NCBI GenBank assembly: GCA_022791355.1
Contig: JAAVYX010000006.1
Coordinates: forward strand, 1 to 6,297
Length of the DNA stretch: 6,297 nucleotides
Origin: Clostridiales bacterium
GTDB lineage: Bacteria > Bacillota > Clostridia > Oscillospirales > Acutalibacteraceae
Reading direction: 5' to 3'
The notes below the pieces were generated by a model, which saw only the letters and a list, made by a program, of their open reading frames with translations, searched no databases and was not told where the DNA came from. The position numbers were made by a program, and so were the translations under genes. Shown here piece after piece: positions 1-6,236 of the stretch; positions within the stretch are counted from its first letter, which is position 1; the number at the start of each line of letters is the position of its first letter.

Positions 1-10
1 AAAAGATGGG

Positions 11-73
11 GTCGCGCCTCGCGATCAAGTATTGGTGTATTCCGATAAGGATACCTGGCGCGAAACCTCCCAC
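11..73 (-). repeat. Left copy of a two-block terminal inverted repeat
   Basis: Two blocks seen here recur exactly, in inverted orientation, near the right edge. Block A is GTCGCGCCTCGCGATCA at 11-27. Block B is the 23 bases at 51-73, with core CTGGCGCGAAACCTCCCAC at 55-73. The inverted copies are at 6195-6211 and 6149-6171. The spacer between A and B is 23 nt on both sides, but its sequence is not conserved. Block A can itself fold (TCGCG, loop CCT, CGCGA). No transposase or integrase is present between the copies, so whether this is a mobile-element end, a dispersed genomic repeat or part of a non-coding RNA is unknown. The repeat itself is certain; its role is not. Confidence 0.9.
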
Positions 74-235
74 TCAACTAAATCAAAAAAAGGAAAATCT
101 GGCGCGAAACCTCTATCTTACTAAGAAAAAAGAAAAGAAAAGAAAATCTGACGCGAAACCTCCCACTTACTAAGAAAAAAGAGAAAGAAATCGAAACCTC
201 TCACCCAGCAAACCAAGAAACCACAAATCTCCCAC
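55..235 (-). repeat. Decaying tandem array of a GGCGCGAAACC repeat (38-49 bp period)
   Basis: The core CTGGCGCGAAACCTCCCAC occurs at 55-73. It recurs as CTGGCGCGAAACCTC at 99-113, as CTGACGCGAAACCTCCCAC at 148-166, and in shortened form as TCGAAACCTCTCAC at 191-204. A remnant that keeps only the unit's two ends (AAATCTCCCAC) lies at 225-235. The shared CGAAACC starts at 61, 105, 154 and 192, giving steps of 44, 49 and 38 nt. The linkers are A/G-rich, and one 17-bp linker string, CTTACTAAGAAAAAAGA, occurs at both 117-133 and 166-182. Units become more degenerate with distance from the outer edge. Read on the minus strand the array points outward from the genes, as the right-hand copies do on the plus strand. 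There are no cas genes, and unit lengths are irregular. Confidence 0.85.
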
Positions 236-304
236 AAAACAAAAAAGACAAAAGAATAAAACCGCCTCTGCCCGCTTACAAAAACCCCAATATAAATCGA
301 ATAT

Positions 305-333
305 ATTATAAAATAGTCCCCGCCCTTTGTCAA
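305..333 (-). promoter_or_regulatory. Perfect sigma-A-type promoter firing leftward
   Basis: On the minus strand, TTGACA (333-328) and TATAAT (310-305) are separated by exactly 17 nt, matching the housekeeping consensus at all 12 positions. The predicted start of transcription is near 298. The promoter lies just beyond the mannosidase terminator and reads away from that gene into the repeat array. From the predicted start to position 1 the minus strand contains no ATG, so the product within the window is an untranslated leader or a non-coding RNA. Any gene it serves would lie beyond the left edge. The sequence match is clear; activity is inferred. Confidence 0.75.
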
Positions 334-347
334 TTCGCGCCGAAAGC

Positions 348-387
348 AAAAAATTCCCCGCGCCGCAGAACAAACGGCGCGGGGAAT
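348..387 (-). terminator. Intrinsic terminator of the mannosidase gene
   Basis: A perfect 13-bp GC-rich stem (353-365 pairing with 375-387; arm TTCCCCGCGCCG) encloses the 9-nt loop CAGAACAAA. On the minus strand it is followed by six T (353-348, partly shared with the stem base). It begins 10 nt after the TAA stop of the mannosidase gene, the expected place for its Rho-independent terminator. Confidence 0.93.
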
Positions 388-397
388 ATACGCTCAG

Positions 398-3300
398 TTA
401 TGCCTTTCTGGCCAGAATTTTACAAATCTCCATCACATCGGAAATGGTAAAATCCGCATCGCCGTTCAGGTCGCCCCGAATCATTTCCTCCTCGGCGGGG
501 GCCTTCCCGGCCGACTGACGGGCCAGTACCTTACAGGCCTCCATCACATCCTGGATGGTCACCTCGCCGCTGCCGTCCAGGTCGCCGGGGAGATAGACCT
601 GGATCCGTATGGCGGCCTCCAGCGTGCAGCCGGCCACGGCTCCCGTTAGGGTAAAGACGCCGGGGGCGGCGTACTGCCCGGGCGCGGGGGTCTCCCAGAT
701 CACCGGCAGATTAGCCGTGGACCCGTCGGAATAGACCGCCTCCACCGTTGCGGGCAGACTGGGGGCTGTCCCTGCCGCCGTATAGACGGTTACAGGCCGG
801 ATTTCTGCGATCTCGCCCGCTCTATCCGTTACGGTCAGGCGGCAGACGGCTTCTATTCCGCTATGTCCTTCTATAGTCACCCGGATCTCGGCCGTTCCCG
901 CCTTCTCAGCGGTCACCCGGCCCTCCTGGTCTACCTCGGCCACCGACGGGTCGGAGGAGCTCCATTGGAGGGTTCCGGCCCCGGCCGGCCGCAGCTGGGC
1001 GGTCAGTTGGGCGTTTTCCCCCGGCCAAAGGGTCAGGCTGGAGGGCGAGAGGGTCAGGACAGGCTGGTCGGGATAGAGCAGACCGCCGTCCCCAATGAGT
1101 TCGATTTCGGCCAGCGCCACGTCCGACGGATCGGCAAAGGCCAGCTTATAGTAGGCGTAGGCCCCCTGCTTTTGAGCGGCCACGGCGAAGGGACGGGTGT
1201 ATTTGCCCCACTGGAAGGAGATATCCGACCGGCTGTCCAGCTCCTCCCATTTCCGGCCGTCGGACGAGCCGTAGAGGGTAAAGGCGGAAGGGGCCTTGTC
1301 AGGGTCGGCCGTGGAGGTCAGGGTATAGAGGGAGACCGTTTTGGGCGCGGGGTTATAATAGATGATTTCCTTATCGCTGCCCGACAGGACGGCGGCGGTA
1401 TCGCTGGTGTTGTCCAGCAGATTGGCCAGACCGGCCGTCTGCCGGCTGGCCGCCATGGGAACGGCCGAACCCTTGTCGATAGACGAGCCCGTACGCATAC
1501 CGGCCGTGGTGACGTCGGCCAAGGGGGTGGGAAGGTCGTTTCCCTCGGTCAGGGAGGAGGGCCGCGCGCCGGCCGCTGTGCCCCAGTCGGAGGGAGCCGG
1601 GCCCATCGCAAAGTCGACGACTCCGCCGGCCGCCAGCTGCTCGTGGGTGAAATAGGTTTTATCGTGGGCCTTACCGTTCCATTTTACGCTCTGGATATAG
1701 ATGTTTTCACGGGAATTTTCCGGGGCGTTGATGACCAGCTTTTTGCCGTTTTCCAGCTGGACGGTGGCCTTGGTAAACAAAGGCGAGCCGATGATATACT
1801 CGGCGGTGCCCACGCTGGCCGGATAAAAGCCCAGGGCGCTGAAGATGTAGGCCGCCGACATGGCCCCGTTGTCCTCGTCGCCCAGATAGCCCTGGCCGAT
1901 GCCCGAGCCGGCGTAGCAGCGGGCCAGCACGTCCCGGACGATGGCCTGGGTCTTATAGGGCTGGCCTAAGTAGGCGTACAGATAGGGCAGGTGCAGGGAG
2001 GGCTCGTTGGTTGGATTATACTGGCCCAGCCGTACCTCCCGCATCTCCCGCTGGCCGACCTGCTTGCCCTCCAGGTCGGCGGCAAAGAGACTGTCCAGAT
2101 GCTCGATAGCCGCCTGGGCGCCGCCGTAGAGATTGGCCATGCCCTGCACGTCCTGCACGGCCGACATGGACATGTTCCAGCCGTTGGATTCGCAGTAGTA
2201 ATAATTGGACTTGTCGTACCAGGCGGTGGGATCGTACTGCTCGGCATTGGCGGCGGTGTATTTGAAGCTGCCGTCGGCGTTGCGGCCCATGAAGAAGCCG
2301 ATATCCGGGTTGTAATAATAGGCGTAGCTGAAAGCCCGGTTTTTATAGTAGGCCGCCTCGTCGGCATAGCCCAGCTTCTCGGCCATTTTATAGATATTGA
2401 AGTCGTTGACCGTATCCTCGATGCCCCAGGAGTAGCCCTCGTGGACATTGTTGGAGGTGTAGCCCCGGAACACGCTGGAGGCGGTTTCAATCCGGCCGCC
2501 CTTGTCCAGATTACCCGTGACCACGGCGCTGTTTTTGAGGGAGGCGGCCAAGGCGCTTTCATAGTCGAAGTCGATGCCCTTCTGCATGGCGTCGCCAAAA
2601 ATCGCGTCGGCATGGGTGCCCAGCATACAGTTGACAGCCCCCGGCGCGATCCATCGGGAAACCCAGCCGCTGACCTTGTAATGCTCCAGAAGACCGTCCA
2701 GCATTTCGCCCGACATGCCGGGAGTAAACAGGGCGTAGGCCGGCCAGGCCGTACGGTAGGTATCCCAGAAGCCGTTGATGGTGTACATCTTGCCCTCCAT
2801 GACCTGGGGCGCGGTCAGGGAGCCGCCGTAGGGATTGGAATACACCCACTTTTCGTTTTGCGCGTCGCCGGCGTTTTCCGAATAGAGGATGGGATAGGAG
2901 AATAACCGGTACATGCTGGAATACAGGGTGGTGAGCTGGTCGAAGCTGGCCCCCTCCACCTGGATGATGCCAAGCTGGTCGTCCCAGGTCTTTTGGGCCT
3001 GCCGGAAAACCCCATCAAAATCGGCGGTTCCGATTTCCAGCTCCAGGTTCTTTTTGGCCTGTTCGGCGCTGATGTAGGAGGTGGCCAGCTTCATGGTCAC
3101 CTTGCCGGTCCCCGCCGGGAAGGTGATGATACCCTGCTTGCCGTTGATGACCTTGGCGTCGGCATAGGCTTGGTCAAAGACCCCGTAGATATACATACGG
3201 GTGGCGCCGTTGACCCGGTTGGGGCTGTAGTCCCCCTGGCCGTTGACATGGTCGGAATAGGCGGTGAAGCTGCCGTCTCCCGCGAAGGCAAGGCCGCTGT

Positions 3301-5485
3301 CGGCCCGCTCGCAGTCGAAGATCAGATTGCGGTTGGCGCTGCCGGCCGGGAAGGTGAAGCGGCTGTACATGGCGTGGGAGGTGGGGGTTACCTCCATCCG
3401 TACCCCCGAGGCGGCCGAGCCCTCCTCGAAGGTTACGCTGTAGTAATGGGCCTTGGCCTCCTCCTTCTCATGGGTGAAGCTGGCCGCCCGCCGGTCGGAG
3501 CCGATGTCGGCGCTTTCGGCCGCCTCGGCATACACGATATCGGTGTTGGGCATAAACTGCCAGGTACCCCAGTCCCCCAGCCAGGGAGAGGCGACATGCT
3601 CGATGGACATATGCCGCAGCTTGGTCTTGCTGCCCGCCAGCTGGTAGAAGTAGGGCAGGGTGCTGTTGGACTCGGTTTGGGGGGCGAAGCTGTTGAAGCC
3701 GTGGGGCAGGTGAACCAAGGGGGTGGTGATGCCCCGGGAGTAGGTCAGGTCGTTATTGGTGCCCCGCAGGATATTCACATAGTCGGACAGGTGGTCGTAC
3801 ACCGGCTGGGGCTTGTTTTCGATGATAATATCGTCGAAGTAGCCCAGGAAAACCGGATCCTCCCCCGTCTGGTTATCGGCCTTATGATAGCCGATCAGGA
3901 TTTTTTCAATGGTCTTGCCGGCGGCCGCCCCGCCGATGCCGGAATAGATTTGGTTCCACTGCATATAGGCCAGCACGCCTCCCTCGCCCTGGGCCATGGG
4001 ACCGACCTCTACGCCGTTCTGATCCAAGGCGTGCAGCTCGCTTAAATAGCTGCCGTCGGTAAACTGGAGGTCCACCGCCATATGCTGGGCGGTATATTCG
4101 AAGTCGTAGACGTCGGGGTCGTGGAGGGCGGGGAAGAAGACATAGCTTAACTGGGTGTCGGCCGTTACCGGGATGGACAGGCCGTCGTAGAGCACATTAT
4201 AACAGTAGGCCTCGCCTTCCCCCGTGTGCCGGCCTTTTACCTCCAGGGCGCTCCAGCCGGTCCAGCCGGTGGAGGTGAGGGAGCCGAAGGAGCTGGAGGG
4301 CCCCCGGCTCTTGCGGGTCATCATGGGGGACTGGGGCTGATCCGCCGGGCCGGGCTCCTCGGTCCCGCCATTCTCTGGCCCAAAGATATGGAACTCGGAA
4401 AACTGGGTCATGGGCGCGCCGTTGTTCTCGGTGACGGCCAGCTTATAGTAGGCGTAGGCGGCGGGGGTCTGCACGGTATAGGAGAAGGTTTCCTGCTCCC
4501 GGTTCATCGCCTGACCCGCCTGCCGGTCGATTTCCTGCCAGCTCTGACCGTCGGCCGAGCCGTAAAAGGTCCATGCCTTGGGATTGCGGCCGGTTTCGTC
4601 GGGGCCGGAAGTGATCGAATAGGAAGCCACGGTCACCGCCCGCTGGGTCTGGAAGGAGACCTCCACCGGCGCGGCGGCCGTGGGCTTGCTGCCGGTTAAA
4701 AACTTGGTGCTGCCGTTGTGGTCGAAAAGCTTATCCTTGCCCTCGGCTGGCACAAAGTCGGGGGAGCCGGACAAGGTGTCCAGCATGACCAGACCGGTCA
4801 ACTCCTCCGCGCCGGCCGCCTGCTTTTTTGCAGAGAGCTGAAGCTCGGCAAACTGGGTCATGGCCGCGCCCTTGTTCTCGGTGACCGACAGCCGGTAATG
4901 CCGGTAGGCCGTTTCATTGTCAAAGGAAAAGGTTTTGCTTTCCTTTCTGGATGAAAAGGATATGTTTTTCTGCGCGTCCAGCGCCGTCCAGCTCTGGCCG
5001 TCGGCCGAACCGTAAAAGGTCCAGGCGGCGGGGTCCCGGCCGGGCTCGTCGTTGCCCGAGGCGATTAAGTAGCTTTGGACCGCCCTTTCCTCCTCCAGCT
5101 CCAAAACCACCTCCACCGGCGCGGAAGACGCGGCCTTGCTGCCGGTGAGGAATTTGCTGCCCGTGTTATAATCGAAAAGATTCTGCTTGCCCTCCTCGGC
5201 CTTGAAGTCGGGAGCGCCGGACAGGGCGTCCGACCGGACGAGGTGGGTCACGTCTCCCGGCATACGGCCGGCGTCGGGCACATAGGCCACGTTTTTTATC
5301 CGCTGTCCGTCGGGCGTGGATTCCAGCATACCGCTCCCTCCCGCCTCAAAGGAGGCTTGGAAGAGGACGCCGGGGTTCCCCGACCGGGCCGCGCCCGTCA
5401 GGGCGGGGACCGCGAGTCCCGCCGATAGGGCCAGGGTCAGGGACAAAAGCAGGCTGCCGTACCGTCGAAATACGCCTTGTCGCAT
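398..5485 (-). CDS. Secreted modular GH92 alpha-mannosidase with F5/8 type C, Ig-like and dockerin domains
   Basis: This gene encodes a 1695-residue exo-acting alpha-mannosidase of glycoside hydrolase family 92, a calcium-dependent inverting family that trims alpha-linked mannose from N-glycans or fungal mannan. Visible parts, in order: signal peptide at about 1-33 (RR, then a Leu/Ala-rich core, cut near TGAA); tandem F5/8 type C (CBM32-like) domains at about 79-218 and 229-369, each with WTFYGSADGQSW; a beta-sandwich at about 400-558; GH92 N-terminal domain from about 561 (NILRGTNNDLTYSRG); and the catalytic (alpha/alpha)6 region at about 835-1300. Family motifs are INGFWDTYRTAWP (903-915), NEPS (1160-1163), LGDEDNGAMSAAYIF (1201-1215) and GFYP (1219-1222). 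By homology Glu1099 (CESNGW) is the likely acid, and Asp1203 and Asp1205 the likely base pair. Then follow a third F5/8-like domain (about 1340-1465), Big_2 (about 1473-1553), Big_4 (about 1556-1630) and a type I dockerin (1632-1695). The dockerin's calcium loops have D1635/D1637/S1639/D1646 and D1672/N1674/D1676/D1683. The catalytic part is near the family's usual length of about 750 residues; the rest is accessory. The ATG start is fixed by AGGAGG 7 nt upstream and by the signal peptide. Exact linkage specificity cannot be read from the sequence. Confidence 0.95.
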   Translation of the reverse strand: MRQGVFRRYGSLLLSLTLALSAGLAVPALTGAARSGNPGVLFQASFEAGGSGMLESTPDGQRIKNVAYVPDAGRMPGDVTHLVRSDALSGAPDFKAEEGKQNLFDYNTGSKFLTGSKAASSAPVEVVLELEEERAVQSYLIASGNDEPGRDPAAWTFYGSADGQSWTALDAQKNISFSSRKESKTFSFDNETAYRHYRLSVTENKGAAMTQFAELQLSAKKQAAGAEELTGLVMLDTLSGSPDFVPAEGKDKLFDHNGSTKFLTGSKPTAAAPVEVSFQTQRAVTVASYSITSGPDETGRNPKAWTFYGSADGQSWQEIDRQAGQAMNREQETFSYTVQTPAAYAYYKLAVTENNGAPMTQFSEFHIFGPENGGTEEPGPADQPQSPMMTRKSRGPSSSFGSLTSTGWTGWSALEVKGRHTGEGEAYCYNVLYDGLSIPVTADTQLSYVFFPALHDPDVYDFEYTAQHMAVDLQFTDGSYLSELHALDQNGVEVGPMAQGEGGVLAYMQWNQIYSGIGGAAAGKTIEKILIGYHKADNQTGEDPVFLGYFDDIIIENKPQPVYDHLSDYVNILRGTNNDLTYSRGITTPLVHLPHGFNSFAPQTESNSTLPYFYQLAGSKTKLRHMSIEHVASPWLGDWGTWQFMPNTDIVYAEAAESADIGSDRRAASFTHEKEEAKAHYYSVTFEEGSAASGVRMEVTPTSHAMYSRFTFPAGSANRNLIFDCERADSGLAFAGDGSFTAYSDHVNGQGDYSPNRVNGATRMYIYGVFDQAYADAKVINGKQGIITFPAGTGKVTMKLATSYISAEQAKKNLELEIGTADFDGVFRQAQKTWDDQLGIIQVEGASFDQLTTLYSSMYRLFSYPILYSENAGDAQNEKWVYSNPYGGSLTAPQVMEGKMYTINGFWDTYRTAWPAYALFTPGMSGEMLDGLLEHYKVSGWVSRWIAPGAVNCMLGTHADAIFGDAMQKGIDFDYESALAASLKNSAVVTGNLDKGGRIETASSVFRGYTSNNVHEGYSWGIEDTVNDFNIYKMAEKLGYADEAAYYKNRAFSYAYYYNPDIGFFMGRNADGSFKYTAANAEQYDPTAWYDKSNYYYCESNGWNMSMSAVQDVQGMANLYGGAQAAIEHLDSLFAADLEGKQVGQREMREVRLGQYNPTNEPSLHLPYLYAYLGQPYKTQAIVRDVLARCYAGSGIGQGYLGDEDNGAMSAAYIFSALGFYPASVGTAEYIIGSPLFTKATVQLENGKKLVINAPENSRENIYIQSVKWNGKAHDKTYFTHEQLAAGGVVDFAMGPAPSDWGTAAGARPSSLTEGNDLPTPLADVTTAGMRTGSSIDKGSAVPMAASRQTAGLANLLDNTSDTAAVLSGSDKEIIYYNPAPKTVSLYTLTSTADPDKAPSAFTLYGSSDGRKWEELDSRSDISFQWGKYTRPFAVAAQKQGAYAYYKLAFADPSDVALAEIELIGDGGLLYPDQPVLTLSPSSLTLWPGENAQLTAQLRPAGAGTLQWSSSDPSVAEVDQEGRVTAEKAGTAEIRVTIEGHSGIEAVCRLTVTDRAGEIAEIRPVTVYTAAGTAPSLPATVEAVYSDGSTANLPVIWETPAPGQYAAPGVFTLTGAVAGCTLEAAIRIQVYLPGDLDGSGEVTIQDVMEACKVLARQSAGKAPAEEEMIRGDLNGDADFTISDVMEICKILARKA

Positions 5486-5490
5486 GTGGA

Positions 5491-5498
5491 TTCCTCCT
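5491..5498 (-). promoter_or_regulatory. Ribosome binding site of the mannosidase gene
   Basis: On the minus strand AGGAGGAA lies upstream of the ATG at 5485, with 7 nt between AGGAGG (5498-5493) and the start codon. This near-perfect anti-16S match confirms the start, which the downstream signal peptide also supports. Confidence 0.93.
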
Positions 5499-5528
5499 GT
5501 TTTATAGCTTTCGCCATATGGTGTATAT

Positions 5529-5546
5529 TTGTATTATAGTATACAA
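5529..5546 (-). promoter_or_regulatory. Candidate operator: imperfect palindrome over the -10 element
   Basis: The 18-bp minus-strand sequence TTGTATACTATAATACAA has identical inverted ends, TTGTAT and ATACAA, around a 6-bp centre. It covers the -10 hexamer and the predicted transcription start of the mannosidase promoter, where a bound repressor would block RNA polymerase. Its shape recalls the GT-N-AC palindromes bound by GntR-type regulators, but no regulator gene is in the window and AT-rich promoters can be symmetric by chance. The inverted repeat is visible; the operator role is inferred. Confidence 0.35.
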
Positions 5547-5566
5547 AGGAATCCGCCGCTCGTCAA
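5538..5566 (-). promoter_or_regulatory. Sigma-A-type promoter of the mannosidase gene
   Basis: On the minus strand, TTGACG (5566-5561) and TATACT (5543-5538) are spaced by exactly 17 nt. An A/T-rich stretch just upstream of the -35 (TTCAAAAATT) could act as an UP element. Transcription would begin near 5531, giving a leader of about 45 nt before the ATG at 5485. The promoter lies downstream of the SASP terminator, so the mannosidase gene appears to be its own transcription unit. Confidence 0.8.
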
Positions 5567-5628
5567 ATTTTTGAATAAAACCGCCAAGGTGCGCGCCATG
5601 TATCGTTAGGTCCTGATAGGGCAACAAT

Positions 5629-5662
5629 AAAACCCGCCGGAGCTTTAGCCCCGGCGGGTTTT
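5629..5662 (-). terminator. Intrinsic terminator of the SASP gene, possibly bidirectional
   Basis: A perfect stem of up to 12 bp (5629-5640 pairing with 5651-5662; core AACCCGCCGG) encloses a 10-nt loop. It lies 16 nt past the stop codon of the SASP gene. On the minus strand the stem runs into a T-rich tail (TTTTATTGTT). The plus strand also shows a short T run after the stem, so it could work weakly in the other direction. It isolates the SASP gene from the mannosidase promoter. Confidence 0.92.
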
Positions 5663-5678
5663 TCCCTTGAAGGGGAAG

Positions 5679-5876
5679 TTACTTCATGCTGTTCTCGTAG
5701 GACTCGATCATTTTCTTAACCATCTGACCGCCCACGGAACCGGCCTGCTTAGAGGTCAGGTCGCCGTTATAGCCCTGCTTCAGGTTCACGCCAACCTCGT
5801 TGGCAGCTTCCATCTTGAAACGGTTGAGGGCCTCGCGGGCCTCGGGGACAACAGCCTTGTTGCTAGACTTAGCCAT
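5679..5876 (-). CDS. Alpha/beta-type small acid-soluble spore protein (SASP)
   Basis: This 65-residue protein belongs to the alpha/beta-type SASP family. These proteins are made in the developing forespore, saturate spore DNA and protect it, and are degraded at germination by the protease GPR. Both conserved family segments are visible: ALNRFKMEAANEVGV (16-30), which contains the GPR cleavage region around Glu23-Ala24, and GYNGDLTSKQAGSVGGQMVK (35-54), the DNA-contacting glycine-rich half. Length is normal for the family. The ATG at 5876 is chosen because AAGGAG lies 10 nt upstream and the protein then begins MAKSSNK, as in relatives. The frame stays open to a TTG at 5948, but that start lacks an RBS. 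Sporulation control by sigma-G is expected from the family. The only weak -10 candidate I see is AATAGTA (5936-5930), without a convincing -35. The gene is monocistronic, with its own terminator. The family has many paralogues, so no gene symbol is assigned. Confidence 0.96.
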   Translation of the reverse strand: MAKSSNKAVVPEAREALNRFKMEAANEVGVNLKQGYNGDLTSKQAGSVGGQMVKKMIESYENSMK

Positions 5877-5886
5877 GATACAAACA

Positions 5887-5892
5887 CTCCTT
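5887..5892 (-). promoter_or_regulatory. Ribosome binding site of the SASP gene
   Basis: AAGGAG on the minus strand is 10 nt from the ATG at 5876. It decides the start in favour of the 65-residue protein over a 24-codon longer reading that would begin at a TTG. Confidence 0.88.
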
Positions 5893-5948
5893 AAATAATT
5901 CTTTTTTGAAATTCGCTTTGCGTTTGCCTTACTATTGTGTTCCGGCAA

Positions 5949-6106
5949 GGAATGATTATCAGTGGTAATTAAAGGAATTTTTTCGGGGTTATTTGCCGTA
6001 TACGAATTTATTTTGTCAATGAAAAAACATGAAAGTCTATATGCGGTTCGTATATTTTTAGGAGGGCCTCAATGGGCCGAGTGAAAATCTGTATGTTTTT
6101 AGTTTA
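5949..6106. other. AT-rich intergenic stretch upstream of the SASP gene
   Basis: I see no gene here. The minus strand has a TTGACA (6019-6014), but no good -10 lies 17-18 nt downstream of it. The plus strand has an AGGAGG at 6060-6065 followed by an 11-codon frame (ATG at 6072, TAG at 6105), too short and too repeat-like to call. Unlike the left edge, there is no strong promoter here reading outward into the repeats. Confidence 0.6.
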
Positions 6107-6167
6107 GCGGGAGGCTTCGCGCCAGATTTATTTTTCCTGTTTTAATTGGTGGGAGGTTTCGCGCCAG
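6107..6167 (+). repeat. Right-hand pair of the GGCGCGAAACC-type repeats, inverted
   Basis: GCGGGAGGCTTCGCGCCAG (6107-6125) and GTGGGAGGTTTCGCGCCAG (6149-6167) are two 19-bp copies 42 nt apart that differ at two positions. The second is the exact reverse complement of 55-73. The array therefore has two units here against at least four at the left edge, and both arrays point away from the genes. Confidence 0.85.
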
Positions 6168-6211
6168 GTATACTTTTCTTATTTCTCCTTTGCCTGATCG
6201 CGAGGCGCGAC
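6149..6211 (+). repeat. Right copy of the two-block terminal inverted repeat
   Basis: Block B (6149-6171) and block A (TGATCGCGAGGCGCGAC, 6195-6211) are exact reverse complements of 51-73 and 11-27. The 23-nt spacer (6172-6194) matches the left copy in length but not in sequence. The conserved length with diverged content suggests that the two blocks must keep a fixed distance or helical phase, or that the copies are old and only the blocks are under selection. Confidence 0.9.
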
Positions 6212-6214
6212 TAA

Positions 6215-6236
6215 CTTTTCTTCACGCGAAGAAAAG
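6215..6236. other. Perfect 9-bp hairpin beyond the right repeat
   Basis: CTTTTCTTC (6215-6223) and GAAGAAAAG (6228-6236) are perfect complements around the 4-nt loop ACGC, starting 4 nt after block A. No T run follows on either strand, so it is not a standard intrinsic terminator. The left edge has no counterpart within the sequence available. Confidence 0.7.

Noticed and set aside
55..235. CRISPR array
   Set aside because: Repeats are short and of unequal length, the linkers are A/G-rich and partly identical to each other, the units decay, and no cas gene is near.
121..373. Minus-strand frames of 67-70 residues at the left edge
   Set aside because: They are Phe-rich low-complexity translations of the T-rich repeat region, without ATG starts or RBS. 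One begins inside the -35 element of the promoter and the other inside the terminator hairpin.
863..4045. Long plus-strand open frames opposite the mannosidase (863-1969, 1991-2905, 2993-4045)
   Set aside because: They are antisense shadows of a GC-rich gene. The translations are Gly/Val/Arg-rich with no recognisable domain, while the minus strand encodes a continuous, clearly recognisable GH92 protein.
5930..5936. Sigma-G -10 element for the SASP gene
   Set aside because: AATAGTA matches the expected CATNNTA at four of its five defined positions, but no matching -35 occurs at the right distance, so it is not listed as a feature.
5877..5948. 24-codon N-terminal extension of the SASP gene
   Set aside because: It would start at TTG without an RBS, whereas the ATG at 5876 has AAGGAG at good spacing and gives the normal family length.
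6072..6107. An 11-codon frame with an AGGAGG upstream, like a leader peptide
   Set aside because: The start region is one arm of an inverted repeat whose partner lies at 6238-6258, and no downstream gene or attenuator-like structure is visible.
11..6211. Composite transposon carrying the two genes
   Set aside because: The inverted repeats are too short to be insertion sequences, and no transposase, integrase or target duplication is visible. A boundary role cannot be excluded but is not supported.
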